A DNA stretch of 64,000 bases, from positions 33,066-97,065 of the forward strand of contig NZ_AOJH01000105.1 of NCBI RefSeq assembly GCF_000337355.1. Reading direction: 5' to 3'. The notes below the pieces were generated by a model. The model searched no databases, had not been told where the DNA came from, and was given only the letters and a program-made list of their open reading frames with translations. Positions 34,858-46,762 of this stretch are shown here, piece by piece (within the stretch, counting starts at the first letter, position 1; each line of letters begins with the position of its first letter). The translations under genes were made by a program, and so were the position numbers. Origin of the DNA: Halorubrum kocurii JCM 14978 (GTDB taxonomy: Archaea > Halobacteriota > Halobacteria > Halobacteriales > Haloferacaceae).

Positions 34858-35201
34858 CGCACGGGTCGCGAAGTCCGTCCGGTCGGTCCGTTTCCTCGTC
34901 CCCGTTTTCCCGTTCGCGGCGCTTCGATGCCCCGTTCGCCGATACACGCCGCCCTGCGGTGTTCGGTGTTTAAATGGCTGCGAACGGCGGCGGCGCTGCG
35001 CGCCGGCTGCCAGCGGCGCGAGCCGTCGCGGCAGTGGCATTGGAAGATGTTCACCGTCGATCCGGCGTCGGTCGCGCGTGAAACCACGCCGCCGACCGCC
35101 GTCACGCACGTCCGCCACCGCTCAGGGATCGGTCCGAATCGACTCGGTGTCCCCGACTGCAACTCGCCTGCAGAGCCGGGCTGTAACGGCGCCGCGCTCG
35201 C
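34858..35201. other. 344-bp intergenic stretch
   Basis: There is no convincing plus-strand gene. A plus-strand frame of 100 codons here has poor composition and is probably chance. On the minus strand, a GTG at 35054 opens a frame containing FQCHCRDGSRRW and AVRSHLNTEHRR, suggestive of a zinc-finger-like segment. That frame runs antisense into the 78-aa gene, so I leave it as an observation. No tRNA fold or U-rich terminator was seen. Confidence 0.4.
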
Positions 35202-36902
<1,701 letters not shown>

Positions 36903-37024
36903 ACCGTCAGCTACCCGCCGAACTCGTATAAATATTCATTATGGTTTGCCGCGCGGCCGGCCGGGTTCGCCGGCGGTCCGAATCGCCACCGACCGTTATG
37001 TGGACTCGGAGTCAATTCCCACCC

Positions 37025-37381
37025 ATGACCGACCCATCGGAGTCCCCGACGCCGCCCGAAGGATTACCGCCGAAGCTCGTCAAGCAGCTGAAAAACTCCA
37101 CGCCGGAGGAGCTCCGTAAGGCGATCGTCCACGCGCAGGAGCTGCTGCACTACCACGAGGAGACGGAGCTCCCGGTCGACGCGGAGGCCGGCGACGACAT
37201 CCTGCGCGTCACCGAACACGATGGGTACACCGAAGTCGTGAAACAGTACTCCTGTCAGGAGGGCTGTGACGACTGTCCGCACGGACCGTACCTCTACCAC
37301 GTCACAGAAGAGAGCCTTCCGAACGGGACTCACGAGACCCACTGGTCGTTCATCGGTCGCGTGAACGCCGACGGGGAGTGA
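37025..37381 (+). CDS. conserved haloarchaeal protein with CxxGCxxC motif
   Basis: 118 aa, soluble and acidic. The N-terminal helical part (PPKLVKQLKNSTPEELRKAI) is followed by a beta-rich segment with CQEGCDDCPHGPYLYHV, a possible zinc or redox site, and a final THETHWSFIGRVN. I recall homologues across haloarchaea annotated as hypothetical. It is transcribed away from the mutase gene and toward the trk island, with convergent 3' ends. The function is unknown. Confidence 0.7.
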   Translation: MTDPSESPTPPEGLPPKLVKQLKNSTPEELRKAIVHAQELLHYHEETELPVDAEAGDDILRVTEHDGYTEVVKQYSCQEGCDDCPHGPYLYHVTEESLPNGTHETHWSFIGRVNADGE

Positions 37382-37439
37382 CCCCGACCGCGCCGTGGGT
37401 TCGATCGCCGTCCGGCGGTGACCGTCGGCGTCGATCCGG

Positions 37440-39134
37440 TCACGGGTTCAGCCCCCAGATGCCGGCCCGGAGGAACACGAGCACCGGGATGATCTCCAGG
37501 CGGCCGATCCACATGTGGAAGAGGAACATCGCCTCCGCCGCCGGCGACATCGACGGGCCGGTGATCCCGGACGAGAGGCCGACGTTCCCCTGTGCGCTCG
37601 CGACCTCGAACAGCGCGTCGGCGTAGCCGAACTCCGGGCCGGCGACGTTGACCAGCACGAGACTCCCGACGACGAGCGCGACGACCCACAGCAGCGTGAC
37701 GATGGCGGCCTCGCTGAACTCCCGCTCCATCGTCTCGCGGTCCAGCGTGCGGTCGCCGATGCGCGCGGTGACGACGGCGTTGCTCGGGAGGAACACGCGG
37801 GAGAACTGCCAGATGATCCCGCGAGCGGCCGTGTACGCACGGATGATCTTGATGCCGCCGACCGTGGACCCGGCGGCGCCGCCGAGCACCATCGCGACGA
37901 CGACCAACACCTTCGCGCCCGCGACCCAGCTCCCGATCGGCGCCGACTGGAAGCCGGTGGCGGTCAGCGCGCTGATCCACTGGAACGCCGAGTCCCGCAC
38001 CGCGTCGAGCCCCGCGCCGTCGAGGAGGGGAACCGGGAACGAGAGGAACGACTCCGTCGCGAACGCGCCGGCGGCGACCGGCACCGACGCGACGTTCTGT
38101 ACTGAGAGCACTGCGACGCCGGCTCCGAGCAGGATGAACAGCCACCGGGTCTGGAGGTCTCCCGCCAACCGGCGGAGGCTCCGATCCCGGAGCACGACGT
38201 AGTGGACGGGGAACGCGATCGCGCCGAGGACCATGATCGGCAACAGCACGACCTCGACCAAGGGGGAGCCGTAGGTCGCGATCGAGTTGTCGGTGACGGA
38301 GAACCCGCCCGTCGTCAGGCCGGTCATGGCGTGGTTGAGCGCCTGCCAGGCGGTCTCGCCGAGCGAGAGCGACTCGGCGTAGTCGCTCTCGCTCGCTCGG
38401 ATCGCGACGAACAGCATCGCGAACGCCAGCAGGGTGTAGCCGACCACGAGCTTCCAGACCGTCCTGACCGTCGAGACGACACTCGGGTGGATCTTCTGCT
38501 CTCGGGCCTCGCTCCGGTAGAGCGCGTAGCTGCCGCTGCCGGGACGCGAGAGGATGGAGACGGTGAGGACGATGACGCCCACGCCGCCGACCCACTGGAT
38601 GAACGACCGCCACCACTGCACCGCCCGCGGCAGCGACGGCTCGTGGACCGCCATCGTCAGGCCGCTCCCGGTCCAGCCGCTCATGCTCTCGAAGAAGGCG
38701 TGGAGCGGGTCACGAAAGTAACCGAGGCTGGAGAGCGTCGTGGCCCCGCCGACCCCGACCGGTTCCCACGACGACGTGTCCGCGGCGGCCGGAACGAACG
38801 CGTCCATGACGGCCGGCGGCGTCAGCCACGCCGTCAGAAACAGCGGGAGCGCGCCGAAGACGGCGACCATCAGCCATCCGCCGGCGGCGATCACCATCCC
38901 GTGTTTCATCTTCGGCTCCGGCGCGTCGGCGAACCGCCGATTCGCGAGCCCGCCGACGAGGGCCGTCACGCCGCCCGCGACGAGGAAGCCGAGCGCGGCG
39001 TGGAACTCCCGGAACCCGAGGGCGACGACCACCGAGACGGTCATCAGCGCCGCCTCCATCAGGAGGAGCGAACCGACGTCTCGGGCGATCACGTCCATGT
39101 CGGACGTAAGTCGGCCGCCGTTCCGTCCGGCCAT
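37440..39134 (-). CDS. trkH: TrkH-family potassium channel subunit
   Basis: 564 aa, about ten TM segments. Four pore-loop repeats can be read: SMSGWTGSGLTM, GLTTGGFSV, TATGFQSAPIG and AQGNVGLSSG, each with the filter Gly. It forms the ion-conducting subunit for K+ uptake, gated by the RCK protein. The start lies 1 bp after the trkA stop, so the two are co-translated. The N-terminal TM pair is well separated from the core by HGMVIAAGGW. A second start (MDVIARDV) is possible. Confidence 0.9.
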   Translation of the reverse strand: MAGRNGGRLTSDMDVIARDVGSLLLMEAALMTVSVVVALGFREFHAALGFLVAGGVTALVGGLANRRFADAPEPKMKHGMVIAAGGWLMVAVFGALPLFLTAWLTPPAVMDAFVPAAADTSSWEPVGVGGATTLSSLGYFRDPLHAFFESMSGWTGSGLTMAVHEPSLPRAVQWWRSFIQWVGGVGVIVLTVSILSRPGSGSYALYRSEAREQKIHPSVVSTVRTVWKLVVGYTLLAFAMLFVAIRASESDYAESLSLGETAWQALNHAMTGLTTGGFSVTDNSIATYGSPLVEVVLLPIMVLGAIAFPVHYVVLRDRSLRRLAGDLQTRWLFILLGAGVAVLSVQNVASVPVAAGAFATESFLSFPVPLLDGAGLDAVRDSAFQWISALTATGFQSAPIGSWVAGAKVLVVVAMVLGGAAGSTVGGIKIIRAYTAARGIIWQFSRVFLPSNAVVTARIGDRTLDRETMEREFSEAAIVTLLWVVALVVGSLVLVNVAGPEFGYADALFEVASAQGNVGLSSGITGPSMSPAAEAMFLFHMWIGRLEIIPVLVFLRAGIWGLNP

Positions 39135-39135
39135 C

Positions 39136-39819
39136 TCAGCCGTGGTCCTCCGTGTGCCCGAACACGTCGGTCACCTCCGGGGTCACGCCGCTCCCGGAGT
39201 ACACCGTGAGCAGGTCGTCCGACTCGATGCGCGTGTTCCCACGGGGCGTTATCGGCGTCTCCTCCCCGTCCCGCTCGACGGCGACGATCAGCGTCTGGTC
39301 CCCGATGAGGCCCGCCTCGTCCGCTTCGCGGAGGGTCTTTCCGACGATCGGCGCGTCCGTGCCGACGCTGATCTCGAACACCTCCGCCTCCTCGCCGATG
39401 TGCATGAAGTCGACGACGGACGGGCGGCTCACCGCGCGGTAGAGGTACTCGGCGATCAGGCTCTGCGGGTTCTGCATCGTGTTGACGCCGATCTGCTCGA
39501 ACACGTTCATGTGCTCGGGGTTGTGGACGACCGAGACGATGTTCGGGACCGACAGCTCCTGTGCGAGCAGACAGACCATGATGTTCGTCGCGTCCTGATC
39601 CGTCGTCGAGATGAGGGCGTCCGCGCGGTCGGCCCCGGCGTCTTGCAGCGTCTCCTTCGAGGTCGCGTCGTCGTTGATGACGAGGCAGTCGTACGTGCGG
39701 GACGCCCGCTCCGCCCGTTCCTCGTCGCTCTCGATGACGACGACCTCGTTGCCGCTCTCGGTCGCGAGTTTGACGAGCGGCGTCCCGATGTCGCCCGCCC
39801 CCACGACGATCAGATACAT
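39136..39819 (-). CDS. trkA: TrkA-type K+ channel regulator, single RCK
   Basis: 227 aa from MYLIVVGAGDIGTPL. An N-terminal Rossmann RCK_N domain binds nucleotide (GAGDIG, IESDEERAER), and a C-terminal RCK_C domain (about 140-220, SVGTDAPIVGKTLREADEAG ... TPRGNTRIESDDLLTVYS) follows. It gates the TrkH encoded immediately downstream. The longer frame upstream is not supported. RCK_C domains in several K+ systems bind c-di-AMP or nucleotides (established for other organisms, not shown here). Confidence 0.9.
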   Translation of the reverse strand: MYLIVVGAGDIGTPLVKLATESGNEVVVIESDEERAERASRTYDCLVINDDATSKETLQDAGADRADALISTTDQDATNIMVCLLAQELSVPNIVSVVHNPEHMNVFEQIGVNTMQNPQSLIAEYLYRAVSRPSVVDFMHIGEEAEVFEISVGTDAPIVGKTLREADEAGLIGDQTLIVAVERDGEETPITPRGNTRIESDDLLTVYSGSGVTPEVTDVFGHTEDHG

Positions 39820-39901
39820 GTGACTGGCCTTCAGAAGCGACCACCGAAAGCCTACCGCTCCGCGCCGAAACGCGGGGACCGTGTCGGCCTCCACCACCCC
39901 C

Positions 39902-42190
39902 TCAGCGACCGCCGAACAGCCGCTCCCACAGCGACCGCGCGGACGGTCGCTCCGAGAGCAGCACCGGCGTGTCGAGGTTCTCGATGGTCTCGAACGCCAG
40001 CGACCCGCGGACGATCCGCGACAGCAGGCCGCGTTCGGTCGCGCCGACGATTACGAGGCTATACTCGCCGCCGACGCGGCCGATCGTCTCTTCGACGTCG
40101 CCCGTCTCGACGCGCAGGTCGGCGTCGGCGAGCCCGTGACCGCCCGCCCAGCCGGCGAGGAACTCCCGGCCGGACTCCTCTTCGCCCGAATCGGCGACGT
40201 ACAGCAGCGAGACGTCGACGCCCAGCGTGTCCCGGAGCGCCCTCGCGACCTCGGCGGAGAGGTCCGAGGAGGGACCGCCGGCGGTCGGGACGAGCACGTC
40301 GGACAGGTCCAGCCGCTGGCCGTCCAACACGAGGAAGTCGCACGGGAGGTCGTGGGTGAGCTCGTCCAGCGACCCCTCGACGCGCCCGCCCGCGAACCGC
40401 GTCCCGCCGTAGCCCATGACGACCGTGTCGGCGTCGTTGGTCCGCGCGGCGTCGAACACCTCTTCGATCCCGCGGTGCGAGAGGATCGTCTTCGTCTCGA
40501 TGGGCACGTCGAACGCCTCGGCGTCCGCGGCCGCCTCGGCGAGCAGCTCCTCCGAGGACTGGTCGAGGCCGGTCCGGTTCTCGGCCGCCGTCTCCAGCGA
40601 CGTCTGGTCCGGCACGGTGACGATGTGCGTCGCCAGCACGCGACCGCCTTCGTGCTGAGCGAGCGCGCCCGCGAGCGTGATCAGCGCGCTCTCCGTCCGC
40701 GGGTTCGACACCGCGACCATGATCGTCGGGCCCTCGTTTTCGGCCCCGGTCCCGGTCGGCGCGACCGCGTCCGCGGCGCCGACGACCTGATCGGGGAGCT
40801 CGCCCTCGCGGCTCCGGATGAACTCAGAGAGCACGCCCTGCTGATCGGTCTTGTCCCGGGCGTAGAGGAAGTACCACGCCACGGCCGCGACGACGAACGC
40901 GCCGGACAGCGCGATCTCGATCCCGTCCATGAACGCGACGAGCCCGAGCGACAGCACCGCGCCGAGTATCGGCGTGATCGGGTACAGCGGGACGGTGAAG
41001 TCCGGGTCGTACTCCGGGGTGTCGGCCTCGCGGAAGACGATGAGTCCCACGTTCATCAGCGCGTACACGATGAGGTGGAGCACGCTGGCGGCCTTCGAGA
41101 GGATCTCGATGTCCTGGCCCAACAGCGCGATGAAGACCACGATGAGCCCGCCCGTCACGAGGATCGACCGGTACGGGGTCGCGTAGTTGGGGTGGATCTC
41201 GTTGAGCCAGTTGGTGACGATCTTGTCGCGCCCCATCGCGAAGTTGATCCGGGCCGACGCGAGGATCGAGGCGTTCGCCGAGGAGGCGGTCGCCAGCAGC
41301 GCGCCCACGGTCATCACGGCGGCCGCAGCGCCCGCGACGCCGGTGATCGGGCCGATCGACTCGGGGAAGGCGACCTGCGCCGCCTGCGCGACCGGCGCGT
41401 CCTGACTGAGCTCCGGCCACGGGACGACGCCGAGCATCGTCGTCACGAGGATCGCGTAGATCACGGTGACGATGGCGACGCTCCCGATGATCGCGATCGG
41501 GAGGTTCCGACCGGGGTTCTTCAGCTCCTCCGCGACCGTGGCGATCTTCGCGTACCCGAGGAAGGAGACGAACACGAGCGCGGTCCCGGGGAGGATCGCC
41601 CCGTAGCCGCCCGGGGCGAGCCCGCCCTCGTTGCCCGCGAGCGTCGCGTAGTCGAACGAGAAGAAGCCGGCGACGGAGAATATCGCCAGGATCGAGAGCA
41701 GGAGGCCGACGATCACCGTCTGTATCCCGCCGGTCTCCTTCGCGCCGATGTAGTTCACGCCGATGAATATCGATCCGGCGACGAGCGCGCCCACCTGTAT
41801 CGCGTTGAGCCCCGGGATCGTCGGGAGGTCGACGAACACCGCGAGGTACTGACCGAACCCGATGGAGTAGAACGCGGAGGCGAACGCGAGCCCCATCCAG
41901 TCGCCCATCCCGGCGATCGACCCGAACATGGGCCCGAGCGACTTGTTGATGTAGTAGTAGCCGCCGCCGGCCTTCGGCATCGCGGTCCCGAGTTCCGAGA
42001 CGGAGAGCGCGTTCACCATCGCGATCACGCCGCCGACGATGAACGACACGACGACGATGGGACCGGCGCCGCCGTCGGCGTTGACGGCGACGCCCGGGAG
42101 GACGAAGATGCCGGCGCCGATCATGGTGCCGATACCGATCGTCATCGCCGACACCAGCCCGAGGTCCTTGGCGAGTTCTTCCTCACTCAT
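39902..42190 (-). CDS. APC-family permease fused to two universal-stress (Usp) domains
   Basis: 762 aa. Residues about 1-450 are an APC transporter with about 12 TM segments (start [21 protein letters not shown], then [15 protein letters not shown]). Two cytoplasmic Usp domains follow, at about 480-620 and 625-755. The second ends [18 protein letters not shown], which has the ATP-binding type of glycine loop. Such cationic or neutral amino acid carriers with Usp tails are common in haloarchaea. It overlaps the paralogous upstream gene by 4 bp and lies 82 bp before trkA, inside the K+ island. Confidence 0.88.
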   Translation of the reverse strand: MSEEELAKDLGLVSAMTIGIGTMIGAGIFVLPGVAVNADGGAGPIVVVSFIVGGVIAMVNALSVSELGTAMPKAGGGYYYINKSLGPMFGSIAGMGDWMGLAFASAFYSIGFGQYLAVFVDLPTIPGLNAIQVGALVAGSIFIGVNYIGAKETGGIQTVIVGLLLSILAIFSVAGFFSFDYATLAGNEGGLAPGGYGAILPGTALVFVSFLGYAKIATVAEELKNPGRNLPIAIIGSVAIVTVIYAILVTTMLGVVPWPELSQDAPVAQAAQVAFPESIGPITGVAGAAAAVMTVGALLATASSANASILASARINFAMGRDKIVTNWLNEIHPNYATPYRSILVTGGLIVVFIALLGQDIEILSKAASVLHLIVYALMNVGLIVFREADTPEYDPDFTVPLYPITPILGAVLSLGLVAFMDGIEIALSGAFVVAAVAWYFLYARDKTDQQGVLSEFIRSREGELPDQVVGAADAVAPTGTGAENEGPTIMVAVSNPRTESALITLAGALAQHEGGRVLATHIVTVPDQTSLETAAENRTGLDQSSEELLAEAAADAEAFDVPIETKTILSHRGIEEVFDAARTNDADTVVMGYGGTRFAGGRVEGSLDELTHDLPCDFLVLDGQRLDLSDVLVPTAGGPSSDLSAEVARALRDTLGVDVSLLYVADSGEEESGREFLAGWAGGHGLADADLRVETGDVEETIGRVGGEYSLVIVGATERGLLSRIVRGSLAFETIENLDTPVLLSERPSARSLWERLFGGR

Positions 42191-44559
42191 CCGTCTCCCC
42201 CCGCGTCTGTAGATCCGCCGTCGCCTCGCAGCTGCTCCGCGGACTCGCTTGCGTCGACCTCCCCAGTAGCGTCGGGGACGTTCGCGCTCTCCACGTTCGC
42301 CCGAGCGCCGCTCCCGAACAGCCGGTCACGGAGCCCGCGGTCGTCGCGCTTCTCCGCGAGCAGCACGGAACATTCCACGTCCTCGAGCACCTGCAACACG
42401 AGCGAGCCGCTCACCAGCCGCGAGAGCAGCCCCTTCTGGGTCGCGCCGATGATAACCATCGTCGCGTCCCGCGCCGCGCGTTCGATCGACGCCTCTACGT
42501 CGCCGTTCTCGATCCGCAGCGTCGCGTCCGCGAGGTCGTGTTCGGCGGCCCAGCCCATGAGGAACCGCCGCCCCGCCGACTCGTCGTCGGCCACGTGTAA
42601 CAGGGTGACCTCGCTGTCGAACTCCGTCTGGAGCATCTTCGCGACCGCGCCAGAGAGGTCCGAAGACGGCCCGCCGGCGGTCGGGACGAGGATCCGCGAC
42701 GGGTCGAACCCGCGGTCGCGGAACACGAGGAAGTCAGAGGGCAGCGAGTGCGCGAGCTCGTCGACCGCTGTCTCCGCGCGGCCGGGCGCCCCGTGGGAGT
42801 CCTCGCCCCACCCCATGACCGTCATGTCGGCGCCGTAGGTCCGGGCCGCGTCGAACACCTCCTCGAACACGCGGTGGGAGAGCACGACGTGGGTCTCCAC
42901 GTCGACGCCGAACGTCTCGGCGTCGTCGCGGGCCTTGTCCAACAGGCTGTGCGCCGCCTCGTGGGCGCCGCGGTCGCGGGCGGCCTCGAGCGACGTCTGG
43001 TCGGGGACGTTCGCGATGTTGACCGCGACGACCGTCCCGTTCCGCTGCTTGGCGATGGCCGACGCGAGCGTGATCAGGTGCTCTTCGGTCGCCGGATTCG
43101 CCAACGGCACCATGACGCGGTAGTCGTCGCCGCTCGGCTGGACCGACGTGGCCGCCGACACGGCGGGTTTGGGCAGCTCGTCGGAGCGGTCGAGGATCCA
43201 CGTTCCCAGCACGCCGCGAGCCTCGACGCGGGTGCGGGCGTACAGCAGGTACCAGAGCACGGCGAAGGCGACGAGCCCGGCCGACAGCGCGATGATCCGT
43301 GGCTCGATGTACGCGATCAGCGCGAACGAGGACAGCGTTCCGATTATCGGGACGGCCGGGTAGAAGGGGACCTGGAAGTCGGGGTCGTACCCCTCGACCT
43401 CCGACTCGCGCATCACGATGAGCGCGAGGTTGAGCAGCCCGTAGACGATGAGGTGGAGCACGGAGCCCATCGTCGACAGCGACTCGACGCCGCCGGCGAC
43501 GAGGAACACGAGGATGAGCGCGCCGGTGAGCGCGATCGACTTGTACGGGGTGCCGAAGCGTTTGTGGATCTCGTTGAGCTTCGGGGTGACGATCTTTTCG
43601 CGGCCCATCGCGAAGTTGATCCGCGACGACGAGAGGATCGATGCGTTCGCCGAGGAGGCGGTCGCGAGCAGCCCGCCGATCAGGAGCATGCCGGCGCCGA
43701 CGGCGCCGAGCGAGAAGCCGAACACCTGGTAGTTGCCGAAGAGGAGTCGGGCGGCGTCGACCACCGCAGTCTCGTTGTTCGCGACGAGCTCGTTCGGCAC
43801 CGCCGCGAGGAGCACGACGAGGAACAGCGCGTACACGACCGTGACGATCACGACCGAGCCGAGGACCGCAAGCGGGAGGTTCCGCCCGGGGTTCTTGATC
43901 TCCTCGGCGACCGAGGTGATCTGCACGAACCCGAGGTACGAGACGAAGATGATCCCCGTCACCGGCAGGACCTCGCTCGTCGTTCCCGGCGGGGCGATCG
44001 GTCGCAGCGACTCCATGTCGGCGTTCAGCAGGCCGACGACGGTGAAGACGGCGAGGATGCCCAGAAGCGACATCACGATGACGATCTGGAGCCCGCCCGT
44101 CTCCTTCGCGCCGAAGTAGTTGACCGCGATGAAGAGGAGCGCGCCGGCGAGGCCGATCACCTGCGCGGCCTCTAACGTCACCGGTCCGAGCCCGATCGGT
44201 CCGAGCCCGACGAGCGCGTTGACGTACTCGCCGAAGCCGTACATGTAGAAGGCGGAGGCGAACGCGAGCCCGAGCCAGTTCGCCCACCCCGCGATCGAGC
44301 CGAACATCGGTCCGAGCGCCCGGTTGACGTAGAAGTACGCACCGCCCGACTTGGGCATCGCCGTCCCCAGCTCGGAGGCGGACAGCGCCGTGAACAGGGC
44401 GATCACGCCGCCGAGGACGAACGTGGCCGCCGCGAGCGGCCCGGCCCGCGCGACCGCGGTGCCGGGGAGGACGAAGATTCCGGCCCCGATCATCGTCCCG
44501 ATCCCGATCGTGAGCGCCGCGAGTGGCCCGAGGTCCTTGGCGAGTTCCTCGTCGCTCAT
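42187..44559 (-). CDS. APC-family permease fused to two universal-stress (Usp) domains (paralogue)
   Basis: 790 aa, clearly paralogous to its downstream neighbour along the whole length. The APC core (about 1-450, [35 protein letters not shown]) is followed by Usp domains at about 475-615 and 620-750. The second Usp ends [19 protein letters not shown] charged 40-residue tail comes last. It overlaps the free usp gene by 4 bp at its start and the other permease by 4 bp at its end, so the three form one translation unit. The substrate is likely an amino acid or an osmotically relevant cationic solute (inference). Confidence 0.88.
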   Translation of the reverse strand: MSDEELAKDLGPLAALTIGIGTMIGAGIFVLPGTAVARAGPLAAATFVLGGVIALFTALSASELGTAMPKSGGAYFYVNRALGPMFGSIAGWANWLGLAFASAFYMYGFGEYVNALVGLGPIGLGPVTLEAAQVIGLAGALLFIAVNYFGAKETGGLQIVIVMSLLGILAVFTVVGLLNADMESLRPIAPPGTTSEVLPVTGIIFVSYLGFVQITSVAEEIKNPGRNLPLAVLGSVVIVTVVYALFLVVLLAAVPNELVANNETAVVDAARLLFGNYQVFGFSLGAVGAGMLLIGGLLATASSANASILSSSRINFAMGREKIVTPKLNEIHKRFGTPYKSIALTGALILVFLVAGGVESLSTMGSVLHLIVYGLLNLALIVMRESEVEGYDPDFQVPFYPAVPIIGTLSSFALIAYIEPRIIALSAGLVAFAVLWYLLYARTRVEARGVLGTWILDRSDELPKPAVSAATSVQPSGDDYRVMVPLANPATEEHLITLASAIAKQRNGTVVAVNIANVPDQTSLEAARDRGAHEAAHSLLDKARDDAETFGVDVETHVVLSHRVFEEVFDAARTYGADMTVMGWGEDSHGAPGRAETAVDELAHSLPSDFLVFRDRGFDPSRILVPTAGGPSSDLSGAVAKMLQTEFDSEVTLLHVADDESAGRRFLMGWAAEHDLADATLRIENGDVEASIERAARDATMVIIGATQKGLLSRLVSGSLVLQVLEDVECSVLLAEKRDDRGLRDRLFGSGARANVESANVPDATGEVDASESAEQLRGDGGSTDAGGDG

Positions 44560-44996
44560 TCGGTCGATCCCTCGCGCGGGAGCGCGATCACGGGAACGTG
44601 TGACTTCGTCACGAGCTTCATCGAGAGATCACCTGAAAGGAACTGGACGAGTCGGTTCCCGCCCCGAGACTGGTAGGCGATGGCGGTCGCGTCGACCTCG
44701 TCAACGGCGTCGAAGATGGCGTCGGCGATATCGCGGGCGTACGCGGTGTGTTCGTCTGCGTCGGGGAACACGGTTCGAACCGCGGCGTACGACTCGGCGG
44801 CGAGCTCCTCGGACTGCTCGACCGGCGTCTTGTCCGGGACCCCCTCGCCCTTCTCGACCACGTGCAGCGCGGTCACGCGCTCCGGGTCGTAGGGTTCGAG
44901 CGCCCGCGCCGTCGCCAGCGCGTCGTCCTCGTGGGCGACGGGCAGGAGGACGTGGCCGAGCAGGTCCCGTTCGTCGGTCTCGTCGGTGCTCGTCAT
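44556..44996 (-). CDS. universal stress protein (UspA family)
   Basis: 146 aa single Usp domain ([20 protein letters not shown] ... [17 protein letters not shown], separated). The C-terminal nucleotide loop has Asp where Ser or Thr usually follows the last Gly (SGD), so ATP binding may be weak. It has its own TATA-like gtatattctta about 27-30 nt upstream (about 45024-45033) and heads the usp-permease-permease unit. It is probably a soluble partner or modulator of the fused permeases (inference). Confidence 0.85.
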   Translation of the reverse strand: MTSTDETDERDLLGHVLLPVAHEDDALATARALEPYDPERVTALHVVEKGEGVPDKTPVEQSEELAAESYAAVRTVFPDADEHTAYARDIADAIFDAVDEVDATAIAYQSRGGNRLVQFLSGDLSMKLVTKSHVPVIALPREGSTE

Positions 44997-45114
44997 ACCG
45001 ATGGCTCACTCGCTCGCTAGTTAAGAATATACGCACTCCGAAACCGAGCGGCCAGCGCGTTCGAAACCGTATCTAAGCCGATCACGGCCCGCGGATCGAC
45101 ATCAGCGTCCCGAC

Positions 45115-46683
45115 TTATCGGCTGTCCATCGCCGAGATGAACACCGCGAGCACCGGGACGATCTCCAGCCGACCGATCCACATCAGGAACACCATCAGCA
45201 GCTTCGACGTGTCGGGGAAGAAGAGGTAGCTCCCGAACGGCCCGAGCCGGCCGAACCCCGGTCCGATGTTCCCGATCGTCGCGAGCGACGCGCTCGTCGA
45301 CTCCAGCATCGTCAGCTGGGTCCCGATCCGCGCGGCGTCGAGCGACAGGAACACAGCCGAGACCGCGAACAGGATGACGTACAGGATCGTGAACGACATG
45401 ATGCCGCGGATGGCGTCCTCGTCGACGACCCTCCCGCTGAGGCGGATCGGCTGCACGACGTCCGGGTGCGCCGAGGTGAACAGCTCCCGGCGGATCGCCT
45501 TCCCGACGATGAGCCACCGGACGACCTTGACGCCCCCACCGGTCGACCCGGCGGAGCCGCCGATGAACATCGCGAACATGAGCAGGATCTGCGCGTCGGT
45601 GTCCCACTGCGCGAAGTCGGCCGTGGCGTACCCGGTGGAGTTCAGCAGCGACCCGATCTGGAACGCGGCCTGTCGGAGCGAGTTCTCGGTGACGCCCTGC
45701 GTCGCACCGCCGAGTTCGATGGGGGGCGCCGCGCCGCGGAACAGCATCACCGCGAGGACGGCCGTCACGACCGCGACGGCGCCGGCGTACGCGCGGAACT
45801 CCGCGTTCTTCAGCATGATCTCCGCCTCGCCACGTAACACGTGCCAGAACAGCGCGAAGTTGACGCCGGCGATGAGCATGAACGGGATGACCACCCACTG
45901 GACGACGGCCGAGAACGCCGCGATGCTGTCGGCCTGCGGGGAGAAGCCGCCCGTCGGGAGGGTGGTGAACCCGTGGGCGATCGCGTTGAACAGGTCCATG
46001 TTCGGCGCCATCCCAGCGAGGTGGAGCCCGTACAGGATAACGATGTAGACGATAGTAAAGCCGAAGTAGATCAGCCAGAGGGCACGCGCCGTCTCCGCGA
46101 TCTTCGGCGTGAGCTTCTGGAGCTCCGGCCCGGGCGCCTCCGACTCCATCAGCTGGGCGCCGTTGACCGCGACCTCGGGCAGGATGGCAATCATCAGGAC
46201 GATGATCCCCATCCCGCCGAGCCACTGCGTGAGCTGGCGCCACATCAGCACGGCGTGTGAGTGCTGGTCCGTGCTGATCTCGCCGAGGACGGTCGCGCCC
46301 GTGGTGGTGAATCCGCTCATCGACTCGAAGAGAGCGTTGACGATCGACTCCGTGAACGCGCCGAACGACCCGGTCTGAAGCCCGACCGTCGACGCCGTGC
46401 CGTACCCGGCGAGCAGGTACGGGACGGTACCGATCGCCGCGGCCGCGAGCCAGGCGAGCGAGACGAACAGCAGCGCCTCGCGCGGCCCGAGGTCCGGGTC
46501 CGGGTCGACCCGCTCTACCGCGAGGCCGATCCCGGCGACGAGCGCCATCGAGACCAGGAACACCCAGATGTCCTCGCCGTACGCAACCGCCACGACCAGC
46601 GGCACCAGCATCGTGACGGCGAGGTACTTGATCCCGACCCCGAGAAGCCCCACGCTCGCCTTCCAGTTGACGCCCCAGGACAT
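45115..46683 (-). CDS. trkH: TrkH-family potassium channel subunit
   Basis: 522 aa, about ten TM segments. Pore-loop motifs are SMSGFTTTGATVL, TLPTGGFSPQ, NSTGYATADF and ATIGNIGPGFG. Its own TATA-like gtttaatac (about 46722-46730, minus strand) indicates a separate transcript although trkH and trkA lie just upstream. It is more similar to the next TrkH than to the 564-aa one. It could pair with either RCK protein in the island. Confidence 0.9.
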   Translation of the reverse strand: MSWGVNWKASVGLLGVGIKYLAVTMLVPLVVAVAYGEDIWVFLVSMALVAGIGLAVERVDPDPDLGPREALLFVSLAWLAAAAIGTVPYLLAGYGTASTVGLQTGSFGAFTESIVNALFESMSGFTTTGATVLGEISTDQHSHAVLMWRQLTQWLGGMGIIVLMIAILPEVAVNGAQLMESEAPGPELQKLTPKIAETARALWLIYFGFTIVYIVILYGLHLAGMAPNMDLFNAIAHGFTTLPTGGFSPQADSIAAFSAVVQWVVIPFMLIAGVNFALFWHVLRGEAEIMLKNAEFRAYAGAVAVVTAVLAVMLFRGAAPPIELGGATQGVTENSLRQAAFQIGSLLNSTGYATADFAQWDTDAQILLMFAMFIGGSAGSTGGGVKVVRWLIVGKAIRRELFTSAHPDVVQPIRLSGRVVDEDAIRGIMSFTILYVILFAVSAVFLSLDAARIGTQLTMLESTSASLATIGNIGPGFGRLGPFGSYLFFPDTSKLLMVFLMWIGRLEIVPVLAVFISAMDSR

Positions 46684-46762
46684 GTGTGTTCGATCGATAT
46701 GGGAGTTGCCCGTTCGGTGTATTAAACTGTCGAAGGGGCGGCGACGGGAGGCGAAAACGGGG

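Noticed and set aside
39881..42838. 985-codon plus-strand open frame opposite the APC-Usp genes
   Set aside because: It is antisense to two convincing permease genes. Its composition (Arg, Asp, Glu, His repeats) is what GC-rich halophile codons give when read on the opposite strand.
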